From positions 95,394,294 to 95,458,293 of the forward strand of contig NC_135712.1 of the NCBI RefSeq assembly GCF_964656455.1: a stretch of 64,000 nucleotides of DNA, read 5' to 3'. The DNA comes from Halichoerus grypus. Its lineage: Eukaryota > Chordata > Mammalia > Carnivora > Phocidae. The notes beneath the pieces are model-generated. The model saw only the letters and a program-made list of their open reading frames with translations, had not been told where the DNA came from and did no database searches. Shown here piece by piece: positions 1 to 10,017 of this stretch. The stretch's first letter is position 1. The number at the start of each line of letters is the position of its first letter. Made by a program: the position numbers and the translations under genes.

Positions 1-299
1 TGAAAAAAAAAATGGCTTTAATACCCATGGTACCATCTAACAAAATAGGGCTGATTTAAGTGAAGAGTTAAGTAAAAGATATTGTGATAGTGGCTTCTGG
101 AGGGTGGGCCCTGATGAGACCACCAGTTCCTCAGCCCTGGTTGCATATCAGAGCCACCAAAGACACTTTTTATAAAGAGTCCTGTCCTGACCCCAGTCTA
201 ATTAAATCAGAAACTCGGAGGGTAGAGCCTGGGCATTGGTCTTTTTAAAAGGCCTCTCGATAAGTCATGATCACGAAGGGTTAGGGTGGCAGGGAGGTG

Positions 300-480
300 C
301 AACCCTAAAGGGGTAGTACACCTAATGGAGTGTTTTGGGTGATGAAACTCTTCTCTATTCTGACTGTGGGAATGTTATGCAAATCTATACAGGTATGAGG
401 ACTCTCAGAACTGTACAACAGAAGAGAAGGTCAAGCTTATTGTATGATTTTAAAAATATAATTCTTAAATTCTTTTTTTA
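300..480 (+). mobile_element. Old L1 3'-end-like fragment
   Basis: The stretch around 345-455 reads like the 3' tail of an ancient mammalian L1 (ATGCAAATCTATACA, AGAACTGTACAACA, then an A/T-rich tail). It lies inside the broken MER5A relic. No flanking duplication was recognised. Confidence 0.4.
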
Positions 481-482
481 AT

Positions 483-683
483 CTTTTTTTTAAAGATTTT
501 GTTTATTTATTTGAGAGACAGAGCATGAGAAAGAGAGCACATGCAGGGGGAGCAGCAGGGAGAGAGGGAGAAGCATAATCCCCACTGAGCAGGGAGCCCG
601 ATGCAGGACTTGATCCCAGGATTCTGGGATCAGGACCTGAGCCAAAGGCAGTTGCTTAACGGACTGAGCCACCTAGGTGCCCC
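483..683 (-). mobile_element. CAN-SINE (SINEC), full length
   Basis: Reverse-oriented SINE: T-tail and AAAGATTTTGTTTATTTATTTGA at the left, tRNA-like head ending GAGCCACCTAGGTGCCCC at the right. A 13-bp target-site duplication TTAAATTCTTTTT lies at 465-477 and 688-700. Confidence 0.93.
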
Positions 684-745
684 ACTATTAAATTCTTTTT
701 AAAAACTTCAGATGATTCTAATGTACAGCCAGCCTTGGGAGATCA

Positions 746-1415
746 CTGGATTAGATTCCTTCAAGGGATGATCCACCATCTTTGGGACATGTCTTCATAG
801 TTAGGGCACCAGCAGCGGGTGAACTTCCTGCATTAACAAGCCGCCCCTACCCCACATATGCACGTAGATGAGCACACCATACTGTCTATGCTGAAGTATT
901 CTAAAGTAAATTAAAAATGCTATAATACTGAGATACAGCTGTCTTTCCCACCTTCACACTGGGGAATGTCAAAACATGGCAGTGGAGAATTGCTCGAGTC
1001 AATAGTTCTATTAATCTCTGCTCTTGGAGAAAAAATTCATAATGCAATTGCTTTGCCTCAAAAAACACTGTTTCTCAAACCCATAAACTGTGGTTTTTAT
1101 ACAATAACAAAGAATCCCATAAGGAGAGTAGTTTGGCAGTTTAATTAGTTTCATTTCTGAGTAGGATCATAGGAAGAAATAAATACATTTTATATCACAA
1201 AACAGTGCATGAATATGTGTGTGTATATCAATGACATAAAAGTTTCAAGAAACAGCTCATGCCGTTCCTATTTTATTCTATTTCATGGCAGTGTCAGTCA
1301 TGACTCAGTCTCTTGATATCAAGATGCACTAATGGTGAGAAAATCACAAAGTACTCTGGGAGAAAATAACCATGTGTCTGTGCTTCTTCCTGCCTCGTGA
1401 CAAGGAAACAGACAG
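746..1415. other. No recognised feature
   Basis: AT-rich DNA in which I see no convincing gene, RNA or young repeat. A 60-codon open frame at 966-1148 has no recognisable motif and is within chance expectation. Confidence 0.4.
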
Positions 1416-1419
1416 GAAT

Positions 1420-1540
1420 TTGACCTCTGGCTGCACCATTCTCTAGTTTTCTGAAATGAGGCAAGTTTCTTGATCTTTGTGCGCCTCCATTTTCTCACTT
1501 GTAAAATGGGAACAATTGTAGCAGCCTTCGGGTTGTGGCT
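1420..1540 (+). mobile_element. MIR SINE fragment
   Basis: MIR-core-like text: 'tctgaaatgaggcaagtttcttg' equivalent followed by CCTCCATTTTCTCACTTG and TAAAATGGGAACAATTGTAG, which is the conserved 'cctcagtttcctcatctgtaaaatggg' region of MIR. Confidence 0.65.
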
Positions 1541-1682
1541 GGGACCCCTGAATCCTCATCTGAAGCGCTCTATTCCAAAGTTTCTCTTCCCTTCTTTACG
1601 TTTAAGACTCACTGAGAAAGAGACGGGACGTGGAAGCCGTGAATTGTTTCTTAGCTTAGAGGCCAGAAGACTAAACTTAACC

Positions 1683-1790
1683 TTTTTTTTTTTTTAAAGA
1701 TTTTATTTATTTATTTGAGAGAGAAAGCGAGCATGAGCAGGGGGGAGGAGCATAGGGAAAGGGAGAAGTAGGCTCTCTGTTGAGCAAGGA
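1683..1790 (-). mobile_element. CAN-SINE 3' part, head missing
   Basis: T-tail plus AAAGATTTTATTTATTTATTTGAGAG and the purine-rich body, stopping abruptly at GAGCAAGGA. The tRNA-like head is absent. The sequence just left of it (1668-1684) recurs at 2542-2558, to the right of the next minus-strand SINE, so this is one half of a composite structure (see findings). Confidence 0.85.
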
Positions 1791-1988
1791 AATTGATATT
1801 GCACTGAATATCTCCGTAAAAATATTTTTACATGCATTATAATTCCTTCGGATAAACCCCTAGGAGTGGAATTATTGAATCAAAAGTAATCTACATTTTC
1901 AACGTCTTTGATAAATTTTGTAAAATTGTCCTTCAGAAAAAGTGTGCCAGTTTTCTCTCCCATCTTCAGGGTATAAGAGAGTTCTGGG
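1791..1988 (-). mobile_element. Ancient L1 ORF2 fragment
   Basis: Minus-strand LINE text with the conserved 'ctaggagtggaattattgaatcaaa' and 'ttgataaattttgtaaaattgtcc' segments of old L1 ORF2. It begins exactly where the truncated SINE stops. Confidence 0.65.
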
Positions 1989-2057
1989 GGCGAAGGGTCC
2001 TCAAAAGCCAGTGTGTTGCCTATGTTTTAACAAGTTCATTATTAAGAGAGAAAGCCA

Positions 2058-2250
2058 GGGCACCTGTGTGGCTCAGTTGGTTAAGCAGCTGCCTTTGGCT
2101 CAGGTCATGATCCCAGTCCTGGGATCGAGTCCTGCATTGGGCTCCTTGCTTAGCGGGGATCCTGCTTCTCCCTCTGCCCCTCCACCTGCTTGTGCTGTTT
2201 CTCTCTCTCAAATAAATAAGTAAAATCTTTTAAAAATTAAAAAAAAAAAA
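2058..2250 (+). mobile_element. CAN-SINE (SINEC)
   Basis: Head GGGCACCTGTGTGGCTCAGTT, CTCAGGTCATGATCCCA box, CT-rich body, AAATAAATAAGTAAAATCTTT and A-tail. The flanks share an imperfect AAGAGAGAAAGCCA-type duplication (about 2043-2057 and 2249-2265). Confidence 0.9.
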
Positions 2251-2350
2251 GAGAAAGAAAGCCAGAGAAGCAAATTATGAGCTTCTGAATTCACACACCA
2301 AAATTCTAAATGCCATGTTACCCCAATCCTCAGTATGCAAGTTCTTTTTA

Positions 2351-2540
2351 TTTTTATTTTTAAAATTTATTTATTTGAGAGAGAGCGTGCAAGTAGGGAG
2401 GAGTGGCAGAGGGAGAGGGAGAAACAGACTCCCCACTGAGCAGGGAAGCCGGACCAAAGCTGAGGTTGATCCCAGGACCCCGGGATCATGACCTGAGCCA
2501 AAGGCAGATGCTCAACCAAATGAGCCACCTAGGTGCACCT
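2351..2540 (-). mobile_element. CAN-SINE, right member of a composite
   Basis: Complete reverse SINE ending CCACCTAGGTGCACCT. It lacks a normal duplication of its own. Instead the 17 bases to its right match the 17 bases left of the truncated SINE at 1683, with one mismatch. Confidence 0.9.
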
Positions 2541-2572
2541 GAGACTAAACCTAACCTTATTGTTGTCTTTTT

Positions 2573-3561
2573 AAAAAAAATTTTTTATTGTTATGTTAAT
2601 CCCCATACATTACATCATTAGTTTTAGATGTAGTGTTCCATGATTCATTGTTTGTGCATAACACCCAGTGCTCCATGCAGAACGTGCCCTCCTCAATACC
2701 CATCACCAGGCTAACCCATCCTCCCAACCCCCTCCCCTCTAGAACCCTCAGTTTGTTTTTCAGAGTCCATCGTCTCTCATGGTTCGTCTACCCCTCCGAT
2801 TTCCCCCCCTTCATTCTTCCCCTCCTGCTACCTTCTTCTTTTTTTTTTCTTAACATATATTGCATTATTTGTTTCAGAGGTACAGATCTGAGATTCAACA
2901 GTCTTGCACAATTCACAGTGCTTACCAGAGCACATACCCTCCCCAGTGTCCATCACCCAGTCACCCCGTCCCTCCCACCCCACCCCCCACTCCAGCAACC
3001 CTCAGTTTGTTTCCTGAGATTAAGAATTCCTCATATCAGTGAGGTCATATGATACATGTCTTTCTCTGTTTGACTTATTTCGCTCAGCATAATACCCTCC
3101 AGTTCCATCCACGTCGTTGCAAATGGCAAGATCTCATTCCTTTTGATGGCTGCATAATATTCCATTGTATATATATACCACACCTTCTTTATCCATTCAT
3201 CTGTCGATGGACATCTTGGCTCTTTCCACAGTTTGGCTATTGTGGACATTGCTGCTATAAACATCGGGGTGCACGTACCCTTTCTGATCCCTACTTTTGT
3301 ATCTTTGGGGTAAATACCCACTAGTGCAATTGCTGGACCATACGGTAGCTCTATTTTCAACTTTTTGAGGAACCTCCATACTGTTTTCCAGAGTGGCTGC
3401 ACCAGCTTGCATTCCCGCCAACAGTGTAGTAGGGTTCCCCTTTCTCCGCATCCCCGCCAACATCTGTCATTTCCTGACTTGTTAATTTTAGCCATTCTGA
3501 CTGGTGTGAGGTGGTATCTCATTGAGGTTTTGATTTGGATTTCCCTGATGCCGAGCGATAT
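2573..3561 (-). mobile_element. 5'-truncated young LINE-1
   Basis: Minus-strand carnivore L1: A-tail side at 2573, the long 3' UTR (TTACATCATTAGTTTTAGATG, CACCCAGTGCTCCATG), then the ORF2 C-terminus. It is flanked by a perfect 16-bp duplication TTATTGTTGTCTTTTT at 2557-2572 and 3562-3577, which fixes both ends. Confidence 0.95.
3031..3540 (-). pseudogene. L1 ORF2p C-terminal remnant
   Basis: Open for about 163 codons on the minus strand. It contains the zinc-knuckle-like C-x3-C-x7-H-x4-C region ([19 protein letters not shown]) followed by [15 protein letters not shown] and [14 protein letters not shown], the conserved ORF2p C-terminus. No endonuclease or reverse-transcriptase domain is present, so it is a dead 5'-truncated copy. 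The C-terminus ends at 3031, followed by the 3' UTR. Confidence 0.9.
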
Positions 3562-3594
3562 TTATTGTTGTCTTTTTATGTTGAAAAATAATTT

Positions 3595-4003
3595 TTGTTT
3601 TTTTAAATTATTTTTAAATCATTTTTAATTCCAGTGTAGTTAACATACAGTGTTATATCAGTTCCTGGGTACAATATAGTGATTCAACAGTTCTATACAT
3701 TACTCAGTGCTCATGGTGATACATGTACTCTTAATCCCCAACACCTATTTCACCCATCCCCCCACCCACCTCACCTTCCCTCTGGCCACCATCAGTTTGT
3801 TATCTAGAAATACGCAAAAAATGAATCATGGAACACTACATCAAAAACTAATGATGTAATGAATGGTGACTAACATAACATAATAAAATAAAATTTAAAA
3901 AAAAGTCTATTTTTTGGTTTGTCTCTTTTTTTCTTTGTTTTGTTTAACTTCTACACACAAATGAAATCACATGGTATTTGTCTTTCTTGGACTGTATTGT
4001 TTT
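3595..4003 (-). mobile_element. Older L1 3'-end, interrupted
   Basis: Diverged minus-strand L1 3' UTR (AATTCCAGTGTAGTTAACATACAG, CAGTGCTCATGGTG, ACCATCAGTTTGTTATCTAG). It resumes after 3902 with AGTCTATTTTTTGGTTTGTC and AAATCACATGGTATTTGTC. A short plus-strand young L1 tip interrupts it. Confidence 0.75.
3817..3902 (+). mobile_element. Very short young L1 3' tip
   Basis: About 85 bp of plus-strand L1 3' terminus (CATGGAACACTACATCAAAAA, AACATAACATAATAAAATAAAA) inserted in opposite orientation inside an older L1. The target duplication could not be resolved. Confidence 0.8.
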
Positions 4004-4004
4004 T

Positions 4005-4213
4005 CTTTTTTTTTTTCTTTTTTTTAAGATTTCTTTATTTATTTGAGAGAAACAGAGAGAGCACAGGAACATGGAGGAGCAGAGGGAGAGAATCTCAAGC
4101 AGACTCCCTGCTGAGCATGGAGCCTGATGCAAGGGTTCAATCTCACAACCTGGAGAACATGATCTGAGCCAAAACCAAGAGACGCTTAACCAACTGAGCC
4201 ACCCAGGTGTCCC
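4005..4213 (-). mobile_element. CAN-SINE (SINEC)
   Basis: Reverse SINE with a long T-rich tail and head GAGCCACCCAGGTGTCCC. Target-site duplication TATTGTTTTT at 3995-4004 and 4215-4224. It lies at the edge of the older L1. Confidence 0.92.
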
Positions 4214-4224
4214 TTATTGTTTTT

Positions 4225-4797
4225 AATGACAGTATGTGGTAACTAGGTCTTATCAGAGCTTTCAATATATTAAATATTCAAATATCTTAAAAATAGTATA
4301 CATTCTTTAGTCTCCAATGATTCAGGACATTCTGGCTAGAGTCAGAAATATAAGTTAAGCAGTTGTTCTGGCCAAAGAGGACTGAGTAGTTAATACAAAC
4401 TGATCAGCCCATCCACATCCTTACTTTAACCAGAAAAGTTTCACTTTTATGGGTTTGCCTTATGGAAAACTAGTAGTATAGGAGGGAAAATGAGATGATC
4501 ATCCTAGCTAAGGAAAAAGTTGTGCCAAGAGTCTCAGTAGAAGTTCTGGGAATGGCCACACAAAACAGCCCAGTTGAATTCCTCATGGTTAACTCACCTC
4601 CACAGCATCCCAGGGCATTTGAGGACCTAGCAAACTAAGCAAAGTATATTCAAATATTCACAAGGGCACTTCCTAAAATTGAGAGATTGGAAACATATGC
4701 GATATGTACAAAAATATAAGTCATACAAAATGCAAGTTAGTGCCATGAAGTAAACCACAAGAGAAAGCAGCTACCTGGCTCTCTCTTTTTTGTTATT
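4225..4797. other. No recognised feature
   Basis: Non-repeat, moderately AT-rich sequence. No supported ORF, RNA or mobile element was seen. Confidence 0.4.
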
Positions 4798-4818
4798 GGG
4801 GCGGGGGCGGGGCAGGGG
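4798..4818 (+). promoter_or_regulatory. GC-box / G-quadruplex block
   Basis: Four consecutive G runs (4, 5, 4 and 4 guanines) separated by one or two bases, reading as overlapping GGGGCGGGG Sp1-type boxes and a canonical G-quadruplex motif. It lies about 240 bp upstream of the CpG-rich patch at 5040. Function is inferred. Confidence 0.5.
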
Positions 4819-5039
4819 CTATTTATTCACAGTGCGGACTGGCGTACTAACTCCTGAATGTGTGCTGCTTAGTTCAGTATCTACTCAAGCCAAGACCAGA
4901 AACTTTTCTGAGACAGGGAGGAAAACATAATGACCACGCAAATTTCATGGTACTTAGGGTAGTTCAATAGATTTCAATCTCGAAGCTGGCTTTTAGATCG
5001 CAAAAGCTATGGAAAAGGCTGCTGATCCTGAGAGAAAAG

Positions 5040-5470
5040 CAGGTGTTGGTTCACGACCTCGGGAGTGCCCCAGTGACCTCTGTAATTGGCCCCTGCATGG
5101 GGAGGGCAGGGAGGGCCGGAAGAAAGAGGCAGGCCGTGTTGGTCGGTGGCCGGTTTAATAAGCAAGGGAACTTCCACGGGAGGCTTGTGCTAGGCGCTGC
5201 AAGGGAAGGAAAGCTCCACACCTGCCCGCCAAGTCCTAAACGTGTATATAGAGGCCTTCACTGACTCCAGTCACGCACACGGTCCAGGTGATCCCAACAA
5301 CACATCACATCTCCCCGCGGCGTCCTCGCGAACGGCTGGGGCGGTGGGAACCGCGGGCAGAAGGAATATTTCCAGGGCAGCGGCGGGGCGAGGAACCTCC
5401 GCCTGCCTGGGTCCAGCTCGGGGGTCAACCGTGGTCACCTCCTCTCGACGACTTCCTCCAACAGCAGGTG
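5040..5470. promoter_or_regulatory. CpG-rich patch, candidate promoter or first exon
   Basis: By hand count about 30 CpG dinucleotides occur in roughly 430 bp, far above the surrounding CpG-poor DNA; the densest part is 5317-5460. It contains a TATA-like site at 5244 and ends at a donor-like CAG|GTGAAA. No CAN-SINE or L1 sequence was recognised. Alternatives are an unclassified LTR, which can also be CpG-rich and carry a TATA box, or an isolated CpG cluster. Confidence 0.4.
5244..5252 (+). promoter_or_regulatory. TATA-like element
   Basis: GTATATAGAGG resembles a TATA box inside the CpG-rich patch; initiation would be expected near 5270-5280. Sequence-only inference. Confidence 0.25.
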
Positions 5471-5473
5471 AAA
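5465..5473 (+). other. Candidate 5' splice site
   Basis: CAG|GTGAAAT fits the vertebrate donor consensus at the downstream edge of the CpG-rich patch, with the intron starting at 5468. Composition drops to AT-rich directly after it. Confidence 0.25.
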
Positions 5474-5479
5474 TATGTT

Positions 5480-6965
5480 ATTTGAAGTGCAACAAAATCA
5501 CTGAGGTGGCTAAAGAGCACAATACATGTTTAATAAGAAACTGGATTGGGAGGAAAATCAGCTATTACCATACATTTGGAAAGGGAAGAAACCTGCACCC
5601 CGTAGGTTTAATCTGCTTGGAGGCATGCAGGAGAGGACTGCAAAATGAAATCTTGGCTTCTCACTTTGAAGATGCATTTGAATTTCCTGTGCACCTCTAC
5701 ATTAAAGTTTGGACTTTCTCATACTGCCAGTTGGTTACACCGCAAGGAAGCCTGTGGTCAGGAGCACCTCCGTGGGAATGCCCTGGGAACCTTTTCCTGG
5801 CCTCTCGGAGCCTCACCTGTACATTATCTCCCAGCGTTGCTGGAACGTCAGTGAACCACACCAGGTACTCCCCTGTTGTCCTTTTCCTTCTCGTTGTTGT
5901 TTTCTTCTTCTTCTTGTGCTAATCAGCTTACTAATATTTGAAATGCCTTAACGCTAGGACTTGAAGTTCTCAAAGAGGGTTGAACGATTTGGCGCATGGT
6001 TCTGGATGAAGTAGGTTCTCTACCTGCAGAGAATCTCAGGTAACTAAAATGTGTATCACATGTGTATGTGAATCTTGGTGGTGTGGGGTTGGGATGCTGC
6101 TGGGGAATGAGCCAAGAGTCTGCTGGCTGCCTCGGGCCTGGGGAAAGAGGAAAGGGCACTGCAGCCCCATTTGCCTAGAGCCTGCCCACCTTGTTTGTCT
6201 TTAGCGGTGATGAAAGTAATGAAAATATTTTTCATTACAGTTCAAAGATTATGACCCTTTGCAAACTCTAGGAGTAATTACTTTCATCCAATGGATTGCT
6301 GACTTTGATTCGTTCAGTGTTTTAGTAATTCTGTTCTGTACCTCTCTTTGGAATGAGTTTTCAGAGCCCGTGGGAGCCTCTTCTGTGTTCCCTTTTCATA
6401 GTATCTTGGCTTCCATTAGCTCAGAGCTGTAGGAAGACACACAGGTACCATCAAGGCTAATGGAATGGAGACCATGATTCCAATTCCTTTTCTCTGCTGT
6501 TTCTTCCTTCAGCTTCACGTCTATAAATATTCTTGGTTTTTGAGGACAGACAGCTGAATTAATAAACAGTGCACCTATGCAAATAGCACAACGAAGACCT
6601 ATCTGGGCTTTAATCCTTTTAGCATTTCCCTGTGCTCTGGTCTCAGCTCTTGAATTCACGTGTGCTCCCCGTTTACAGGCAGACTTGGCTGTGGCCCCCC
6701 ATCCTCTCTATCCCGCTATCCATTCTTCTTTCCCTAGCAGTCCGGTAAAGTCAAGATTTTGTGAGTCAGGATTCACTGCAAAAGACCAGCTGGCCACTGG
6801 CCAACATCCCGTGGCTTCCTGGCCTATTTTTTGTTTTATTTGATATCATAAGAGTAATAAGACAAAGTTTACACTAAGTCAAAGAACTGGCTTCTGGAAG
6901 GAATCTTAATGTTACACTTTTTCGTTTTAGATAGCTTAGAAAAGCAAATATTCTATGGCTGGATA
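5480..6965. other. No recognised feature
   Basis: Non-repeat DNA of mixed composition. A 226-codon open frame spans 5242-5922 but begins at GTG rather than ATG and ends in a low-complexity Leu/Val/Phe tail (poly-TTC around 5898-5916). I treat it as chance. Confidence 0.4.
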
Positions 6966-6980
6966 TCAGTACTAATTTTT

Positions 6981-7211
6981 TTAAAAAAATTTATTTATTT
7001 GAGAGAGAGAGAGAGTGTGCCTTCACACACATGCATGTGGGGTGTTGGGGGGGGCGGTGGTGGAGAGGAAAAGAAGCAGGCTCCCGGCTGAGCAGGGAGG
7101 CAGAAGAAGCAGAAGCAGCAGCGGGTCTCCATCAGAGGACCCTGACTGAGATCATGACCTGAGCCGAAATCAAGAGCCAGACACTTAACCAACTGAGCAC
7201 CCAGGCGCCCC
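6981..7211 (-). mobile_element. CAN-SINE with G-rich expansion
   Basis: Reverse SINE flanked by a perfect 15-bp duplication TCAGTACTAATTTTT (6966-6980 and 7212-7226). The body has an unusual G-rich stretch around 7037-7062 (GGGGTGTTGGGGGGGGCGG) and extra AGAAGC-type repeats near 7100-7120. Confidence 0.95.
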
Positions 7212-7226
7212 TCAGTACTAATTTTT

Positions 7227-8575
7227 ATATAATGTCTATGTTCTAGAGAGGGTCCTCATTTAATATAAAATGCTCAGCCACTTAAGATAGCCATAGACAT
7301 TAAATATATTCTATGAAAACTTCAAAATATAGCATTAATTTTATGTATATCTGAGAGCCTGATATAAGCATATGATCTGTTTTAATGAAGAGGTAACTCA
7401 GCAACCTCATCCATATGTAGAATTGTTGAATTAAGAGGGAATATAATATTGTGTATATTCCCTAGCCCACAAATTCAGGAGAAATCATTCAATTATTAAA
7501 CTCCCTCTCTAATACTTTTTTTCCATTTTAGAAATTACAATTACGTCTTTACCTTACATATGAAAAATTAATGAACTGTCATTTATATTTTGATGGCTAG
7601 GATAAAAAACTAGTCAGCACCTTCATCTCATATTCCTGTAGCTTTCTGTTATTTCCCCAGGGATATAGTGCCAGTATATCTTTATAGGTGATGCCAACAG
7701 CAAGTAAGCTTTTCTGGTGATTCAAACACTCTTAAGTCCCAAATGTAAAATTTGAAAAAAATATCCAATGGTAAATATTACTTTTGTGCCAGCTGAAAAT
7801 CATATATGTCTCCCTGTTGCTTAGAATTGCACTTAGCCTTTTAGGTGATACTGCTTAGAAAGTGAAGAAATTGCTAAAATTTTAAAAAAAATTAGTAGTT
7901 CTAGGTTCCAATTAATATTGTCATTATTTTTAAGTATATTTGAGTTGTGTTTTCAGAATTTAATGTACTTGCCAAGTGATATCAGAAGCAAAGTCTAAAT
8001 GAATAATTTTTCTTTGTCCTTCTTGTTTCAAACTGAAAATATTCTTGGGGTAAAAAGGGAGGGACATGAGTGAGAAAATAAAAGGTTCATGTGTTTTTGT
8101 ATAATCACAAATGGCTTCATATATTTAGAACTGACTTTAGCAATTTTTTTCTGTTGTCAACTTAGTAAAATAATTGCCAAATTCATTATTCAACAATTTA
8201 ACATTTAATTAATGGATTAACTGTAGCTTTTGAAATTATTTCCAAAGCTATTGTATATTTTTATGAACAACCAAGAAGGGAAGGTCATCATTTTGAAAAG
8301 ATAATGGGAGAAGGTCTGACTTGTCTTTTACTAAAGGTTCTATCAAATTAATTGTACAATATGAGAAACCTAAAGCATCATCTGTCAGGCAGGAATGAAA
8401 TGGTCTATTGTTAATGGAGAAAATATAGTATTAGTTTCACATCACCATATAGCAACAAATTGGCAGAGGTAGGTTATTCAAAAGCTTAAATAAGATACTT
8501 ACATACTGCTTTGAAAAGTGATCATTTTAGATAAACGAAGATCATGTATGTTTACAAGAGAAAAGAGTGATATTG
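7227..8575. other. Long AT-rich stretch, nothing recognised
   Basis: About 1.35 kb without a repeat I can identify and without ORFs of note. Confidence 0.4.
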
Positions 8576-8576
8576 T

Positions 8577-8613
8577 AAAAAAAAAAACAAAAAAAAACCA
8601 ACAACAAAAAAAC
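8577..8613. repeat. A-rich simple sequence
   Basis: Run of A broken by single C residues (A-n C A-n CC AAC AAC pattern). It may be the remnant of a retroposon tail, but no element body was recognised to its left. Confidence 0.7.
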
Positions 8614-8699
8614 AGTAGTTTTCCTGGTTAATGTTAAAACAATTAAGGCATCAGCAAATTTCTACCTAACAATGAACTGTACCAAAATTTGACATTAGT

Positions 8700-9138
8700 G
8701 TCTCCATAAGCTTCCTAGGGCTGCCAATAGCCAATTAGCACAACAGAAATGTATTCTCTCACAGTTGTGGAGGCTAGAAGTCCAAAGTCAAGGTGTCTGC
8801 AAGCTTCGTGCCTTCTGTTTTGAGGGAGGTTCTGAGGGAGAATGTGTTCCAGGCCTCTCTCAGCTTCTGGTGGTTGCCAGAAATCCTGGGTTTTTCTTAG
8901 CTTGTAGGTGCATCACCTTCATATCTGTCTCTGTCAACACGTGGTGTTTTCCCTGTAAGTCTCTGTGTCGTCACATGACCTTTTTATAAGGCATGCACCT
9001 TTGGGGCCCTGTGTGTTCTAGTACGATTTTGTCTTAACTAATTACTTCTGCAAATACCCTATTTCCAAATAAGTTCATATTCTGAGGATCTGGGTGGACA
9101 GGAATTTTGGAGGGACAATCCAGTAGAGAATCTTAACC
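8700..9138 (-). mobile_element. MLT1-type MaLR LTR relic
   Basis: Reads as the reverse complement of an MLT1 LTR: 'ttcctagggctgcca', 'acagaaatgtattctctcacagt', GGAGGCTAGAAGTCC, TTTTTATAAGGC, CCTATTTCCAAATAAG and GGAGGGACAATCCA in the expected order. Diverged and old; no internal coding region remains. Confidence 0.8.
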
Positions 9139-9339
9139 GTTGGAAAGAAAAAATGAGCAGTTTAAAAAAGTGGCTCAGAATGTTTTTGGTATTCATGGGC
9201 TTAAACTGACAAACAATTTTATTTGGGAAGTACGTTATTAAATTTTTATTCAATTTTATTAGACTACACTAGGAAATAACTTAATAATACTATTTGTAGG
9301 AAACGTTGGCATAGTCTCTATCCACATTATCAGAAAGAA

Positions 9340-9405
9340 TCAATAAATATTTATTGAACATTTACTATGCCCCAGGCACATCTTTGTAGAACATTGGTCT
9401 TTCAT
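9340..9405 (+). mobile_element. L2-like 3' fragment
   Basis: AATAAATATTTATTGAACATTTACTATGCCCCAGGCAC matches the conserved 'tttattgagcacctactatgtgccaggcac' segment found in L2-class repeats. Confidence 0.5.
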
Positions 9406-9594
9406 CTATCTGAAACATAACTACTATTGATTAAAATATTTATTATATCCATTCTTGATTGCTTGTAATACATAAAGTAGGGCATGAATTGTTGGAAAAA
9501 GGAAAACAAGAAAGACCTAGTACTTGTCCTCAAAAGTTTTCAAATAAAGACCTACTCTATTGTAAAGAAAGGTGCAGTTTGGTAAGTGAGGGCA

Positions 9595-9793
9595 TGACAG
9601 GCTGTTACCTACTAGCCAGGTAATCATAGGCAGGTTAGTAAACTTCTCTGTATCCACTTTCTTTATCTGTAAATAGGGATGGTGATATTTGTATCTCAGA
9701 AGATTGTTAGGAGGATTGAATGAGTACATGCATCAAAAGCGTTCAGAACCAGGCATGGACACAGGAAGCTCTGCATAGGTGTTAGCTACTATT
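9595..9793 (+). mobile_element. MIR SINE
   Basis: Good match along the MIR core: TTACCTACTAGCCAGGTAATC, TTAGTAAACTTCTCTG, CTTTATCTGTAAATAGGGATGG, TTGTTAGGAGGATTGAATGAG, then GGTGTTAGCTACTATTA at the end. Confidence 0.85.
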
Positions 9794-9812
9794 ACAAAAG
9801 AAAAAAAAAAAT

Positions 9813-10010
9813 GGGCGCCTGGGTGGCTCAGTCGTTAAGCGTCTGCCTTTGGCTCAGGTCATGATCCCAGGGTCCTGGGATCGAGCCCCGCATCGGGCTC
9901 CCTGCTCCGCGGGAAGCCTGCTTCTCCCTCTCCCACTCCCCCTGCTTGTGTTCCCTCTCTCGCTGTGTCTCTCTGTCAAAGAAATAAATAAAATCTTTAA
10001 AAAAAAAAAA
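9813..10010 (+). mobile_element. CAN-SINE (SINEC), young
   Basis: GGGCGCCTGGGTGGCTCAG head, CTCAGGTCATGATCCCAGGG box, pyrimidine-rich body, AAATAAATAAAATCTTT and A-tail. It follows an A-rich target (ACAAAAG at 9794-9800, repeated after the tail). It abuts the end of a MIR. Confidence 0.95.
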
Positions 10011-10017
10011 ACAAAAG

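Larger units (their letters stand above)
128..745. mobile_element. MER5A-like hAT DNA transposon relic, interrupted
   Basis: The left part (about 128-257) resembles the start of the short non-autonomous hAT element MER5A: a degenerate CAGTGGTTCT-like terminus followed by a 'cacattagaatcacc'-like motif. The matching far end lies at about 700-745. Between them sit an old L1 3'-end-like stretch and a SINE. Family assignment is by eye from consensus memory. Confidence 0.55.

Noticed and set aside
5242..5922. 226-codon open frame over the CpG-rich patch
   Set aside because: Starts at GTG rather than ATG, crosses a plausible splice donor, ends in low-complexity Leu/Val/Phe and has no recognisable domain.
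9813..9885. tRNA-gene-like sequence at SINE heads (here and in all other SINE copies)
   Set aside because: The heads derive from tRNA-Lys but lack a correct cloverleaf and are attached to the SINE body and A-tail. They are retroposons, not tRNA genes.
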